Assembly (NCBI RefSeq): GCF_000018605.1
Contig: NC_010003.1
Coordinates: 1,402,501 to 1,466,500 of the forward strand
Reading direction: 5' to 3'
Length of the DNA: 64,000 nucleotides
Source: Petrotoga mobilis SJ95
Lineage (GTDB): Bacteria > Thermotogota > Thermotogae > Petrotogales > Petrotogaceae
Made by a program: the position numbers and the translations under genes. Below the pieces are notes generated by a model. It ran no database searches. It worked only from the letters and a program-made list of their open reading frames with translations, and was not told the DNA's origin. Positions 18,091 through 28,202 of the stretch are shown here, in pieces. Each line of letters starts with the position of its first letter. Position 1 is the first letter of the stretch.

Positions 18091-19071
18091 GTGATCTTGC
18101 TCAAATATATAATTAGAAGGCTTATTCTTGCTATACCTGTGTTGTTAGGAGTATCGGTTATCTCGTTTTTTGTAATGCAGTTGGCACCTGGTGACTTTTT
18201 GGATACATATAGAATAAACCCCAATATCAGTCGCGAACAGATTCAAGAATTAGAAAGATTGTATGGATTGGATAAAAATCCTGTAACCCAGTATTTCTTG
18301 TGGTTAGGAAACATTATGAAGGGAGATTGGGGTTACTCTTTTGTTTATAAAATAGATGTTTGGCAAGTGATGCTGAGAAGACTTGAAGCCACACTTTTAT
18401 TGGGAGTGACAACTTTTATATTTACCTGGGGGATTGGTATACCTTTAGGAATAACAGCAGCGCTTCACCAATACAAATTTACTGACCAAGCTCTTTCAAC
18501 TCTTGGGTTGATAGGTCTTTCAATTCCGAACTTCTTTTTTGCGTTATTATGGTTAATGTGGTCTGCAAATACTGGAATATTTCCCATCGGGGGGATGCTA
18601 TCACGCGAATTTGCTAATCTTCCCTGGTATAAACAGATAGGTGATTTCTTCTGGCATGTGGCTGGTCCTGTAGTTACATTGGGGACAGCATCTCTTGCTG
18701 GAACTATGCGTGTTATGAGAGGACAGATCTTAGATGAGATGAACCAAGATTATGCAGAGTTTGCAAGAGCAAAGGGAATGCCTTCAGACGTTGTCATATA
18801 CAAGCATACGTTGAGAAACGCTATAAACCCTGTAATTACCTCATTGGGATTCAGTTTATCTTCGATATTGGGTGGTGCGTTGATAACGGAATATGTGTTT
18901 TCATGGCCAGGTTTAGGAACTTTGATGAGAGATGCGATCTTCCAGCAAGATATTTATTTAGTAATGGCTAATTTGTTTTTGCAAGGTATTCTATTAATTA
19001 CTGGTAATTTGATCGCTGATATCTTACTTGCTGCATCTGATCCTCGTGTCAGATTAAGAATGAGTGCTTAA
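18091..19071 (+). CDS. oppB: Oligopeptide ABC importer permease, OppB-type (operon 1)
   Basis: A 326-residue inner-membrane permease with six membrane segments. The N-terminus LLKYIIRRLILAIPVLLGVS is typical of OppB/DppB. The EAA loop is seen near 221-240 (EFARAKGMPSDVVIYKHTLR), which contacts an ATPase subunit. The start is GTG with GGGAGG 5 nt upstream. It lies 17 bp before oppC. Confidence 0.93.
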   Translation: MILLKYIIRRLILAIPVLLGVSVISFFVMQLAPGDFLDTYRINPNISREQIQELERLYGLDKNPVTQYFLWLGNIMKGDWGYSFVYKIDVWQVMLRRLEATLLLGVTTFIFTWGIGIPLGITAALHQYKFTDQALSTLGLIGLSIPNFFFALLWLMWSANTGIFPIGGMLSREFANLPWYKQIGDFFWHVAGPVVTLGTASLAGTMRVMRGQILDEMNQDYAEFARAKGMPSDVVIYKHTLRNAINPVITSLGFSLSSILGGALITEYVFSWPGLGTLMRDAIFQQDIYLVMANLFLQGILLITGNLIADILLAASDPRVRLRMSA

Positions 19072-19088
19072 ATTGGAGGGATTTTTAA

Positions 19089-20765
19089 GTGAGAAAAAAG
19101 CAGAAGGACAATTTGAAGAACACACCCCAAAACACACAAAACGATGAAGAACTTTTTGAGCGAGAATTCATGTCAACCCCTGCACTTATTTGGAGGGCAT
19201 TAAGAAGGCACAAATTGGGAATGATATCACTTGTTGTGTTGATCATTTTATATTTACTTGCTATATTTGCAGATTTCGTCTCTCCAATGAATCCATTTAA
19301 TAACCATATTCAGTATAGATTTGCTCCTCCGTCTACGATTTATAGAAAGGATTTATTCACAGGAGATAGAGTTGGACCTCACACTTATCTGTATATGAGT
19401 GAAAGAGATCCAATAACATACCAGAGTGATTATGTAGAAGCAACCCATTTGGATGTAATTAGGGCAAGGGATCCCGAAACAGGTGATTTAATAACCTTTG
19501 AATTAGGTGCATACAATCCAACCTACAATGCAACAGTTTCAGACATTACATATACCTTTAAGAATACTATCATGGCTAAAACTGCAGATGGGGAGTACAT
19601 TGAATTATCAACCAATCGTAAATACGATCAGACCCTGATACCTTTATCTTATTTTACAAAAGAAGAAAACTTAAATGGTCCAGCTTCATATGAAGATGGT
19701 CTTTATGACGTTAATTTTTCAAAGCTTTTGATGGGAGAAGATATTGTTGTCAAAGAAGATAACAGAAGTATGGCAATTAATACTTACAAAAGTGATTATA
19801 GATACGCTCCTAAAATAATGAATCAAGAAATTATCAGCATAGATACTTTTGCTACTTTGGAAGAAATATATGTTTATTTTGACTTTTTACCAGTTGTATT
19901 AACCCCTTCAGATTTACAAGCGGTTAATTTAAAGAATTATCCTATTGAATTTTTCATTCATTCTTGGGATTACAAGCTTTTAGGCCTTTTCCCTAGCAAT
20001 TTACATTTATTTGGAGTCGAAAAACCAAAATTACCTTCATTATCTGATTATTTTTCAAACGATGGGATACTGTATGTATGGGGATCAGACCAATATGGAA
20101 GGGATATTTTCAGTAGGATATTCTTTGCTTCCCGAATTTCCCTTTCTATAGGGTTGATTGGAATATTATTAACTTTTACAATAGGTATTTTTTTAGGCGG
20201 TTTGGCTGGATATTTTGGAGGATGGGTAGACGAAGTGACTATGAGGTTTACGGAAATATTGATGTCCATTCCTAGCCTTTATTTGATATTAACTTTAAGT
20301 GCTGTTTTGCCTACAGGTATATCGCCAGAGATTAGGTATCTTCTGATAGTTGTGATTTTGTCTTTTATTGGCTGGCCCGGAATGACAAGGGTCATAAGAG
20401 GGATGACTATGGGATTGAAACAAACAGAGTTTGTTCAAGCTGCTATAGCCCTAGGATATCCTCCAAGAAAAGTGATCTGGAACCATTTGTTACCGAACAC
20501 TTATACTTACGTAATCGTTTCCGCTACGTTATCTATACCGGGATATATTTTAGGTGAGGCTAGTCTCAGTTTCTTGGGTGTGGGAGTAACTGAACCTGGA
20601 GCCTCGTGGGGCTTGATGCTTTCCCAGGCTCAAGATATACAAGTTTTAACCAGTTACCCTTGGGTACTTTTACCAGGATTGTTTATCATTATAACGGTTC
20701 TTGCCTTCAATTTGTTTGGAGATGCCATAAGGGATGCATTGGATCCACGAGCTTTAGGCTTGTAA
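19089..20765 (+). CDS. oppC: Oligopeptide ABC importer permease, OppC-type, with long periplasmic insert
   Basis: Partner permease of 558 residues; standard OppC proteins have about 300. The first membrane segment is at residues 47-65 (GMISLVVLIILYLLAIFADF). An external segment of about 240 residues follows, and then the five further membrane segments, starting near 345, with the EAA loop FVQAAIALGYPPRKVIWNHL near 446. This extra external domain could contact the binding protein. A shorter version of such an insert is present in the operon 2 OppC. GTG start with GGAGGG upstream; the last gene of the operon, followed by a terminator. Confidence 0.92.
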   Translation: MRKKQKDNLKNTPQNTQNDEELFEREFMSTPALIWRALRRHKLGMISLVVLIILYLLAIFADFVSPMNPFNNHIQYRFAPPSTIYRKDLFTGDRVGPHTYLYMSERDPITYQSDYVEATHLDVIRARDPETGDLITFELGAYNPTYNATVSDITYTFKNTIMAKTADGEYIELSTNRKYDQTLIPLSYFTKEENLNGPASYEDGLYDVNFSKLLMGEDIVVKEDNRSMAINTYKSDYRYAPKIMNQEIISIDTFATLEEIYVYFDFLPVVLTPSDLQAVNLKNYPIEFFIHSWDYKLLGLFPSNLHLFGVEKPKLPSLSDYFSNDGILYVWGSDQYGRDIFSRIFFASRISLSIGLIGILLTFTIGIFLGGLAGYFGGWVDEVTMRFTEILMSIPSLYLILTLSAVLPTGISPEIRYLLIVVILSFIGWPGMTRVIRGMTMGLKQTEFVQAAIALGYPPRKVIWNHLLPNTYTYVIVSATLSIPGYILGEASLSFLGVGVTEPGASWGLMLSQAQDIQVLTSYPWVLLPGLFIIITVLAFNLFGDAIRDALDPRALGL

Positions 20766-20783
20766 TTCTATAATTAATATAAA

Positions 20784-20808
20784 CCCCACGTATTTTGTGG
20801 GGCTTTTT
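20784..20808 (+). terminator. Rho-independent terminator of opp operon 1
   Basis: CCCCAC and GTGGGG pair around GTATTTT, followed by C and TTTTT, 19 bp after the oppC stop. Confidence 0.88.
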
Positions 20809-20892
20809 ATTATGGTATTTGGTTTATATTTTTGTAAAAGCCAAGAAATTTAGTGAAAATTTGAAAAAGTTATCATTAATGAAATTTTTTTC

Positions 20893-20908
20893 ATTATTCG
20901 GGAATAAT
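20893..20908. promoter_or_regulatory. Palindromic element of opp operon 2
   Basis: The same ATTATTC-GG-GAATAAT palindrome as at 13842, 44 bp before the -35 box. The region around it (about 20870-20960) matches 13822-13907 almost base for base, while the flanking genes differ. Confidence 0.6.
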
Positions 20909-20952
20909 CGGCAATAAATACCTTAGATTATTGTTAATTAGTTTTTTCTAAC

Positions 20953-20981
20953 TTGACAAACTCTGTAAACTTGACTATAAT
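20953..20981 (+). promoter_or_regulatory. Sigma-70-type promoter of opp operon 2
   Basis: TTGACA at 20953-20958 and TATAAT at 20976-20981 with 17-bp spacing. It drives a 5' leader of about 105 bp. Confidence 0.85.
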
Positions 20982-21095
20982 TATATATGCTAAAGAAAAT
21001 ATTGTTAAGTAGTAATAATATTATTTTAAGTTTTGGTTTTGTTGTTGGTAAGTTGGTTTCAATTAGGATTTTATAAATCTTAAAGGAGGGGTAAT

Positions 21096-23603
21096 ATGAG
21101 AAAAGTAGCGACTTTTTTGGTGGTTACGTTTGTTTTGATTTCTGCTTTTGCCTTAGCAGAACAGGGACCTATGCCGGATAAGGTGTATTTCGATGTGAGA
21201 ATGCAACAAGACGTCGCAATACAAGATGTCGCAGCTGGAAACGTAGATGTCTTTTTATACGGTGTGGGGGCTCCAGTGATTAATTCTCTGCCCCAATAAG
21301 TGCTTGAAAACTTAGATATTTACAACATTCCATCGGGTTCTTGGTCTTTATTGCTCAATCCTATACCAAACGAACCTCCGTATACGGTGAATGTCGATGG
21401 TGTTGAGTATTTTAACCCGTTGGCGATTCAAGAAGTAAGGTTTGCTTTGAACTTCCTAATTAATCGACAGTATTTAGTCGACGAGATTCTTCAAGGTGCA
21501 GGTGGAGTAATGTATACGATGGCAACCCCCGGACAACCTGGGACCCAACCTTACATTGATATAACTGCAAATATGGGTTTTACTCCAGAAGGTAACCAAG
21601 AGCTAGCCCTTGAAATGATAGAAAACGCTATGAATGAGGCTGCCAATTTGCCTGAAAATAAGGGAAGGTTGGTAAAAGACGGTCAATGGTGGACTTTTGA
21701 TGGACAACCAGTCACGTTAAAGTTCTTAATTCGTGTAGATGATCCTACAGGAAGGTTGCCCGCAGGTAGATACATAGCCGATCAAATTGAAAAAGCTGGT
21801 ATAATGGTTGAAAGATTAGAAATAGATAGATATGCAGCAGTGGATATCGCTTATTACTCAAACCCTGCAGACTTACAATGGCATATGTACACAGAAGGCT
21901 GGGGTGCAGGTGCTACCAGAAAGTACTGGCACCATATTGTTGCTCAAATGTATGCACCTTGGTATGCTAATATGCCAGGAGGTCAAGAGCCAACATTTTG
22001 GAATTATGAACAAGATGAGATCGATGAACTAACTCAAAAGGTTTATTCAGGGAATTTTGCAACAGAAGAAGAGTATTGGGATATGATTCTGAGGGCAACT
22101 GAACTGGGTATAAGAGATTCCGTTAGAATATATCTGACTTATCAAGAAGACTTCTATGTTGCTAACAAAGATAGATTCAACAGGCGAATGGTATATGGGC
22201 TTGGAGATGGACTCAATCAGTGGTCCATTTTAACAGCTGATACGGTAGATCGAGTTTTGAGGGTCACTCAATTCTCTGCCCAAGGATCTTTGTTCATGGG
22301 TGCCTGGGATCCAATAGGAACAGATGGATTCAACGATATGTATTCCATAAACGTTGCATCGAACATGTACGACTACGGGATGTTTGAAAGTCCAGCTTCA
22401 GCTGATCTTACTCCTGCAAAAGTTGTTCCAAGGATGGATACGTTGGATACCAAATTTGAAATTGATGAAAACGGTGAGATGGTTGGTTTAATACCGGTCC
22501 CAGAAGATGCTCTTAGAGTTGATCCAGACAGTAAAAAATGGGTACCTGTAGGACCAGGTGTTACATCTATCAGTGTTGCTACTTACGATATAATATACGG
22601 TGTTTGGAACCATGGGATCTCTGAAAGCTTGGTGGATTATTTGTATGCTCCTGCATATGTATGGGACCTTTCGGTTGATTCTGGACAAGGCGATTCAAGG
22701 TACGATGCAACTTATTCAGCTTCAGCAATGCCTGGATTGGAAGTTGAGGTTGCAAGAAAAGTAAATGAAGACGGTTCAATAACGGTATGGTTTGATTACA
22801 ACTTCCCAGTTGATGATATGTACTTAGCTTCTTGGGGAGCCCCTGGCTGGTCAGTTTCAATGTCTGGGCAACCAATAGGCGTTTCATGGGAAATTGTTGA
22901 AGCTTTGACAAGATTGGTTGAACATGGAGGAGTGTCAGGAAGAGAGTATACATTCTCATCAACAGCCGCAGGCGGAAACGTCTACGAAGTGGATGTTCTT
23001 GAGCCTGTCACGGTTAGCGATATTAAAGCAGAACTACAAAAGATGATCGATGAAAGGTACGTGCCAGTCTACATTGAAGATATGACCACACCTTACGAAG
23101 CTGTTGAAAGATATCAAACGGCACTTGATTTTGTTAATGAATACAACCATGCTTATATAGGTAACGGTCCTTTCAAGATGACCCAATATGATCCAACTGC
23201 ACGTTTTGTTGAATTAACTGCTGTTAGAGATGAGAGGTACCCATTCGAACGTGGATACTGGAATGAGTACTTTGAAACCGTCAGACTTAATGTTGATAGT
23301 ATAGAGCTTGCTTTTGCTGCTATAAGAGGGTTAGACCTGCCGGTTACGATCTATGTATCTGAAGTTCTTTACCCATACGATACATATTCCCCAGCTCCTC
23401 AAGGGGACGTGGAAGTTTCCTTGATCACACCGGAGGGTCCAAAAACTTTCAAGGCTGAAGTAGAAACAGCTGGAACATTTGTAGCAACTATACCTGGAGA
23501 CGTGCTTAATACATTAGAACCTGGTACTTATGCGGTTGTAGTAACTGCAAGGTCGGAAGGAGCAATTCCATCCACTTATTCAACAACAATCGTTGTGTAT
23601 TAA
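21096..23603 (+). pseudogene. oppA: Oligopeptide-binding protein of operon 2, interrupted by in-frame TAA
   Basis: The frame starts at ATG 21096 (AAAGGAGGGG upstream) with a signal peptide ending ISAFALA. After 67 codons it meets TAA at 21297-21299, directly after LPQ. It then continues in the same frame, from GTG 21300, for 767 more residues to 23603. Both parts together would make an 835-residue SBP_bac_5 protein: NFLINRQYLVDEI near residue 124 and a C-terminal beta-sandwich tail (VTIYVSEVLYPYDTY and following). No frameshift is needed, and codon use after the stop is normal. So this is a recent nonsense mutation, a sequencing error, or readthrough. The distal part lacks its own signal peptide. 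All other genes of the operon are intact. Confidence 0.85.
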
Positions 23604-23633
23604 TCTTCTAAAAAAGTCATTTTAGAGTTTAAG

Positions 23634-23657
23634 GGCTCCCTTATGGGAGCCTATTTT
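23634..23657 (+). terminator. Hairpin after the operon 2 binding protein
   Basis: GGCTCCC and GGGAGCC pair around TTAT, followed by TATTTTT. As in operon 1, a partial terminator sits between the binding-protein gene and the permease genes. Confidence 0.8.
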
Positions 23658-23694
23658 TAGAAAAGTTGAACTATATACAGAGGTGATTAACCGT

Positions 23695-24744
23695 ATGTAT
23701 TGGAGATATGCTGTTCGAAGAATATTAATGGGTGTTGTTATTTACGTTGTGGTCATTTTCATTTATTCTGCCTTGTTTAACACGGTGATGGATCAGACGT
23801 TAAATAGTCAAATAGTTGAACAAGTAAACGGTGAAATGATGAAAATGTCACAGGTTGGAACAGATCCTGAATATTTGGTAGAATACAGAGAGAGGCGAAT
23901 CAGTGAGCTTCGTCAATTGTATCACTTAGATGATCCCATACTTTCCAGGATTTTTTGGAGAGCTATCGATACGTTAACATTCAATTATGGGAACTCAACT
24001 GTAATGAGATCTTTTGAAGGTGAAACAGACGTTATTAAAATAGTTCTAGAAAGAATTCCCAACACCTTGATGTTGTTTACTACTGCGATAATTATCGATA
24101 TTTTTATAGGTGTATGGTTGGGTATAAGAAAAGCTCAGAAAGCTGGAAAGTTAATGGATAAGACTACTTCTATAATCACCATGGGGGTGTACGGTCTGCC
24201 ATCTTGGTGGTTTGGAATGGTTATGATTATGTTGTTTGCGTTTGCAATACCTATTTTCCCATCAGGAGGTATGAACAGTGTCCCTCCTCCAACAACCTTT
24301 TTTGGAAGATTCCTTGATACTTTATACCATATGGCTTTACCTGTAATTACTTTAGTGTTCATAGGTTTTTGGGGAAGGGCTTATTTAACAAGGAATATAG
24401 TTTTAGGAAATCTTCAAGAAGATTTCATAATGTCCGCAAGGGCAAGAGGGATTCCTGAAAGGTCTGTTTTATATGGTCATGCTCTAAGAACCTCTGCTCC
24501 TCCTATTTTAACAATGTCGCTTTTATCGTTGTTAGCTTCTTTTTCTGGTGCGTTGGTGTTTGAAGGTATATTTAGTTGGCCTGGAATGGGTAACCTTTAT
24601 TGGGCAGCGGTTCAGATGAACGATATCCCTGTTCTTTTGGGTAACCTTTCCATAACAACACTTATATACATTTCTGGTATCGTAGTTTTGGATTTGATAT
24701 ACGGCTTTTTAGACCCTAGAATAAAAGTTGGTGGGAAAGCGTGA
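23695..24744 (+). CDS. oppB: Peptide ABC importer permease, OppB-type (operon 2)
   Basis: A 349-residue permease starting MYWRYAVRRILMGVVIYVV. AGGTGA at 23681-23686 fits ATG 23695; an in-frame GTG (23683) overlaps that site and is unlikely. After the first membrane segment come about 90 external residues, then five further membrane segments with the EAA loop FIMSARARGIPERSVLYGHAL near 245. Residues GMVMIMLFAFAIPIFPSGG near 175-193 are typical of peptide permeases. The stop overlaps the oppC start by 4 bp. It has a close paralogue at 28203. Confidence 0.92.
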   Translation: MYWRYAVRRILMGVVIYVVVIFIYSALFNTVMDQTLNSQIVEQVNGEMMKMSQVGTDPEYLVEYRERRISELRQLYHLDDPILSRIFWRAIDTLTFNYGNSTVMRSFEGETDVIKIVLERIPNTLMLFTTAIIIDIFIGVWLGIRKAQKAGKLMDKTTSIITMGVYGLPSWWFGMVMIMLFAFAIPIFPSGGMNSVPPPTTFFGRFLDTLYHMALPVITLVFIGFWGRAYLTRNIVLGNLQEDFIMSARARGIPERSVLYGHALRTSAPPILTMSLLSLLASFSGALVFEGIFSWPGMGNLYWAAVQMNDIPVLLGNLSITTLIYISGIVVLDLIYGFLDPRIKVGGKA

Positions 24745-26132
24745 ATAAAACAAATCGTGTTGCCAAGCAATTAAAAGATTTTTGGGATGAGTTTAAGCAA
24801 GTTAAATTTGGTATAGCTGGTATAATTCTTTTAATCCTTTTTGTAATTTTAGTGGTTTTTGAACAATTTTTAATCCCATTTCCTGAAGCTTCTACAAGGT
24901 GGAGGGATATTACCTATTGGGAAGATAACCCTCGAAGCGTTCCCCCTGTTTGGATAAATTGGTTTTCTCAAAAAGATTACACACCGACTGAATATATTGA
25001 AGATTTAGAATATACTGAACAGAACATTTCAGGTCCAATAACTATGTTAAGTTCAGTTATAGAGTATGAGTACGGTTATGACGTTCCACCCGTTGATCTA
25101 ATATATAGAGGGACCTTTAAAGGTAACTTTAGTATGAATATTGTTTTGGAACGTCCTGATGGTAATAAAATCAACTTGGTAAACAAAAGTTTTAGTTCGA
25201 ACACTGAAAAAGACTTCAGAATATCAATTATTAATGAAGCAAATAACAATGTTCAAAGCTTTGCAAGGAGATATGTGCAAAATTTACCGCCAAGAGTTGA
25301 TGTAAATACCGTGCTTTTTTCACAAGCCAACGATGAGCTTTTTTCAAATCCAACTCCATTAAATGGAACTTACAAGCTAAATATTAATCTAATAAAAATG
25401 ACCGAGGACACTGCTATACAAGATACAAGGTTAGTTGTTTCTGGAAGTGTTTCTGGTTTACTAGGTACGGATAACTCTAAAAGAGATGTATGGAGTGGAT
25501 TGGTAGCAGGCATTAAATGGGCTTTGTTCATAGGGCTTATGACATCTGCTATTTCGGTATCGGTAGGCGTGGTTTATGGAGTTGTTTCTGCGTATTATGG
25601 CGGTATAGTCGATTCTATAATGCAAAGAATCTGGGAAATTTTTATCAACATACCACTTCTTCCTGTTTTAATTGTTTTATCAGCAATATTTAAGCCCTCT
25701 ATTTGGAGCCTTATTCTTATGATGAGTTTGTTTTTTTGGGTAGGCCCTGTTAAAACAGTAAGAAGTATGGCTTTGCAAATAAAAGAGGAAACCTATGTTG
25801 AAGCTGCAAAAGCTTTAGGTGCTTCGCATAGAAGAATAATTTTCAGACATATGGTTCCGATCTTGATTCCATACGCCTTTGCAAGTATGGCACTTAATGT
25901 TCCGAGCGCCATTCTTTACGAGGCAACCGTTAGTTTGCTTGGTTTAGGAGATGCCACCATAGTCACCTGGGGGCAAATTCTCCACGATGCCATGAACGGA
26001 GGAGCCGTAACAAACGGTCTTTGGTGGTGGGTTGTACCTCCTGGAATTGCTATTGCTTTAGTAGGTATGACTTTTGCCTTTTTAGGTTTTGCAATGGACA
26101 CCATCTTAAATCCAAAATTGAGAACGAGGTAG
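24741..26132 (+). CDS. oppC: Peptide ABC importer permease, OppC-type (operon 2)
   Basis: A 463-residue permease with GTG start overlapping oppB. One membrane segment at about 23-43, an external insert of roughly 180 residues, then the core with five membrane segments and the EAA loop YVEAAKALGASHRRIIFRHM near 353. The C-terminal FLGFAMDTILNPKLRTR is the usual family end. As in operon 1, the external insert makes it longer than typical OppC. Confidence 0.92.
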   Translation: MNKTNRVAKQLKDFWDEFKQVKFGIAGIILLILFVILVVFEQFLIPFPEASTRWRDITYWEDNPRSVPPVWINWFSQKDYTPTEYIEDLEYTEQNISGPITMLSSVIEYEYGYDVPPVDLIYRGTFKGNFSMNIVLERPDGNKINLVNKSFSSNTEKDFRISIINEANNNVQSFARRYVQNLPPRVDVNTVLFSQANDELFSNPTPLNGTYKLNINLIKMTEDTAIQDTRLVVSGSVSGLLGTDNSKRDVWSGLVAGIKWALFIGLMTSAISVSVGVVYGVVSAYYGGIVDSIMQRIWEIFINIPLLPVLIVLSAIFKPSIWSLILMMSLFFWVGPVKTVRSMALQIKEETYVEAAKALGASHRRIIFRHMVPILIPYAFASMALNVPSAILYEATVSLLGLGDATIVTWGQILHDAMNGGAVTNGLWWWVVPPGIAIALVGMTFAFLGFAMDTILNPKLRTR

Positions 26133-26138
26133 ATATGA

Positions 26139-27110
26139 ATGAATGAGATTTTAAATGTTAAAAATTTAAAAGTGTATTATTATACAAGAAAAGGTGTTGT
26201 AAAAGGATTGGACGATGTGAGTTTTTCCCTGAGAGAAGGGGAAACCTTAGGGCTTGTTGGAGAGTCTGGATGTGGTAAAACAACGTTGGGCATGGGTCTT
26301 TTGAGAATGCCAAGTCCTCCAGGCAAAATCGTAAGTGGAGAGATTAATATAGATGGTGAAAATATAGTCCCTTTAAAAGAATCTGTTTTACGTAAGAGAG
26401 TCAGATGGGAAAAGATTTCCATGGTTTTTCAGGGAGCTATGAATAGTTTGACGCCAGTTTACACCATTAAAAAACAGATGATGGAAACGCTTCAAACTCA
26501 TAGGGAAATGGAAGAAGAAAAGGCTATGGCTATAATTAAAAAATATTTAAATCAAGTGGGGTTATCAGAGGATATTTTGAAGAGATACCCTCACGAATTA
26601 TCGGGAGGGATGAAACAACGTATTGTAATCGCCACAGCGTTGTTTTTAGAGCCCAAAGTGATTATTGCCGATGAACCTACTACAGCCTTAGATGTTGTCG
26701 TTCAAGCTCAAATAATAAATCTTCTGAAAAGGTTAAAAAAGGATCTTAATTTGTCTTTTATCTTTATAACCCATGATTTAGCTACCGAGGCAGAAGTAGC
26801 AGACAGGATAATGGTGATGTATGCAGGTAAGATAGCTGAAATAGGAGAGAATCATCATATTTATGGCCCTCAGGGACCGGCACATCCATATACAAAAGGT
26901 TTGCTGGGAGCTACACCTCTTTTACATAAAAAAGTTGAAGAACTAGCTTTTATACCAGGTGTACCACCTGATTTACTCAATCCACCCAGTGGCTGTCGAT
27001 TCCATGAGCGTTGTCCGGTTGCTTTCGATAGATGCAAAGTAGAAGAACCACCTTTGAAGGAAATTGAACCCGGTCATTTTGCAGCTTGTTGGAGGTGTTT
27101 TGATGAATGA
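26139..27110 (+). CDS. oppD: Peptide ABC importer ATPase, OppD-type (operon 2)
   Basis: A 323-residue ATPase: Walker [10 protein letters not shown] near 40, Q-loop MVFQGAMNSLTPV near 95, signature LSGGMKQR near 152, Walker B IIADEPTTALD near 173, H-loop ITHDLATEAEVAD, and C-terminal CRFHERCPVAFDRC near 286. ATG 26139 is preceded by an overlapping out-of-frame ATG at 26135 (ATGAATGAATG); the in-frame one gives the family N-terminus. The end overlaps the next gene by 8 bp. Confidence 0.93.
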   Translation: MNEILNVKNLKVYYYTRKGVVKGLDDVSFSLREGETLGLVGESGCGKTTLGMGLLRMPSPPGKIVSGEINIDGENIVPLKESVLRKRVRWEKISMVFQGAMNSLTPVYTIKKQMMETLQTHREMEEEKAMAIIKKYLNQVGLSEDILKRYPHELSGGMKQRIVIATALFLEPKVIIADEPTTALDVVVQAQIINLLKRLKKDLNLSFIFITHDLATEAEVADRIMVMYAGKIAEIGENHHIYGPQGPAHPYTKGLLGATPLLHKKVEELAFIPGVPPDLLNPPSGCRFHERCPVAFDRCKVEEPPLKEIEPGHFAACWRCFDE

Positions 27111-28134
27111 TGAAATTATAATGACTGTAAAAAATTTGAAAAAATGGTTTCCCTTGCGAAGAACCATTTCAGAAATATTTCAAGGCAAACGAAGATGGGT
27201 TAGAGCGGTGGATAATGTAAGTTTTGATATAAGAAAGGGAGAGATATTTGGCTTAATTGGAGAATCTGGTTGCGGAAAATCTACTACAGGTAGATTATTG
27301 ATGAAATTAGAAGAACCCACAGAGGGCCAAATAATATTTAAGGGTGAAGATGTTACTTTTTTGTCTTCCACTGAGGAAATTAAGAAGTATAAAGAAGATG
27401 TACAAATGATTTTTCAGGACCCTTACTCTTCGATGAATCCAAGGTTTAGAGTTAGAGATGTTTTGGCAGAACCTTTGATCATTCATAACAAAACCAAAGA
27501 TCCTAATGAAATTGAAGAGATAGCAAAGAATGTTCTAAATGAAGTTAAATTGACGCCTCCTGAAGAGTTTATGGATAGATATCCTCACATGCTCAGCGGA
27601 GGGCAAAGGCAAAGAGTTGCAACGGCAAGGACCTTAGTTCTTTCTCCGGATTTCATAATAGCGGATGAACCCGTTTCTATGATCGATTTATCAACTAGGG
27701 CAGAAATTCTCCACATGATGAAAGATGTTCAGCAAGATTTAGGGCTTACGTATCTATACATAACTCATGACTTATCAACCGCGAGATATTTTTGCGACAG
27801 GATTGCTGTTATGTATCTTGGAAGAATAGTTGAGTTAGGCGATGCTGACGAAATAATTGAAAGACCTCTACATCCATACACCAAAGCTTTGATAGAAGCA
27901 GTACCAGAACCTTTACCTGGAAAAGAAAACGTAATAAAAGAATTACCAATAAAAGGAGAGATCCCATCTGCAGCAAATATACCAAAAGGATGTAGATTCC
28001 ATCCAAGGTGTATTTATGCACAGCCTGAATGTTTTGAGAATGTGGATGATCCAGAGTTGGTAGAAGATTCAAACGGTCACTACGTTGCCTGTTACAGGTA
28101 CAAAGAGATAGATCAGGAAGTAGAAAAGGTTTGA
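27103..28134 (+). CDS. oppF: Peptide ABC importer ATPase, OppF-type (operon 2)
   Basis: A 343-residue ATPase; GGAGGTG at 27091-27097 fixes the start at ATG 27103 and not at the upstream in-frame TTG. Walker A GESGCGKST, Q-loop MIFQDPYSSMNPRF, signature LSGGQRQRV, and Walker B IIADEPVSMID, where the usual TSALD is replaced by VSMID. The H-loop is ITHDLSTARYFCD and the Cys motif CRFHPRCIYAQPEC lies near the C-terminus. Unlike the operon 1 copy it has no insert after Walker A. It is the last gene before the terminator. Confidence 0.93.
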   Translation: MNDEIIMTVKNLKKWFPLRRTISEIFQGKRRWVRAVDNVSFDIRKGEIFGLIGESGCGKSTTGRLLMKLEEPTEGQIIFKGEDVTFLSSTEEIKKYKEDVQMIFQDPYSSMNPRFRVRDVLAEPLIIHNKTKDPNEIEEIAKNVLNEVKLTPPEEFMDRYPHMLSGGQRQRVATARTLVLSPDFIIADEPVSMIDLSTRAEILHMMKDVQQDLGLTYLYITHDLSTARYFCDRIAVMYLGRIVELGDADEIIERPLHPYTKALIEAVPEPLPGKENVIKELPIKGEIPSAANIPKGCRFHPRCIYAQPECFENVDDPELVEDSNGHYVACYRYKEIDQEVEKV

Positions 28135-28139
28135 AAAAT

Positions 28140-28161
28140 CCCCACAAATGTGGGGTTTTTT
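28140..28161 (+). terminator. Rho-independent terminator of opp operon 2
   Basis: CCCCACA and TGTGGGG pair with a 2-nt centre (in practice a 4-nt loop), followed by TTTTTT, 6 bp after the stop codon. Confidence 0.88.
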
Positions 28162-28202
28162 AATTTTGATGAAAATAAATAGATATTAAGGTGGTTACGT
28201 CG

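Noticed and set aside
22579-22962. Minus-strand frame of 127 codons
   Set aside because: It is antisense to the operon 2 binding-protein gene, whose frame is continuous here.
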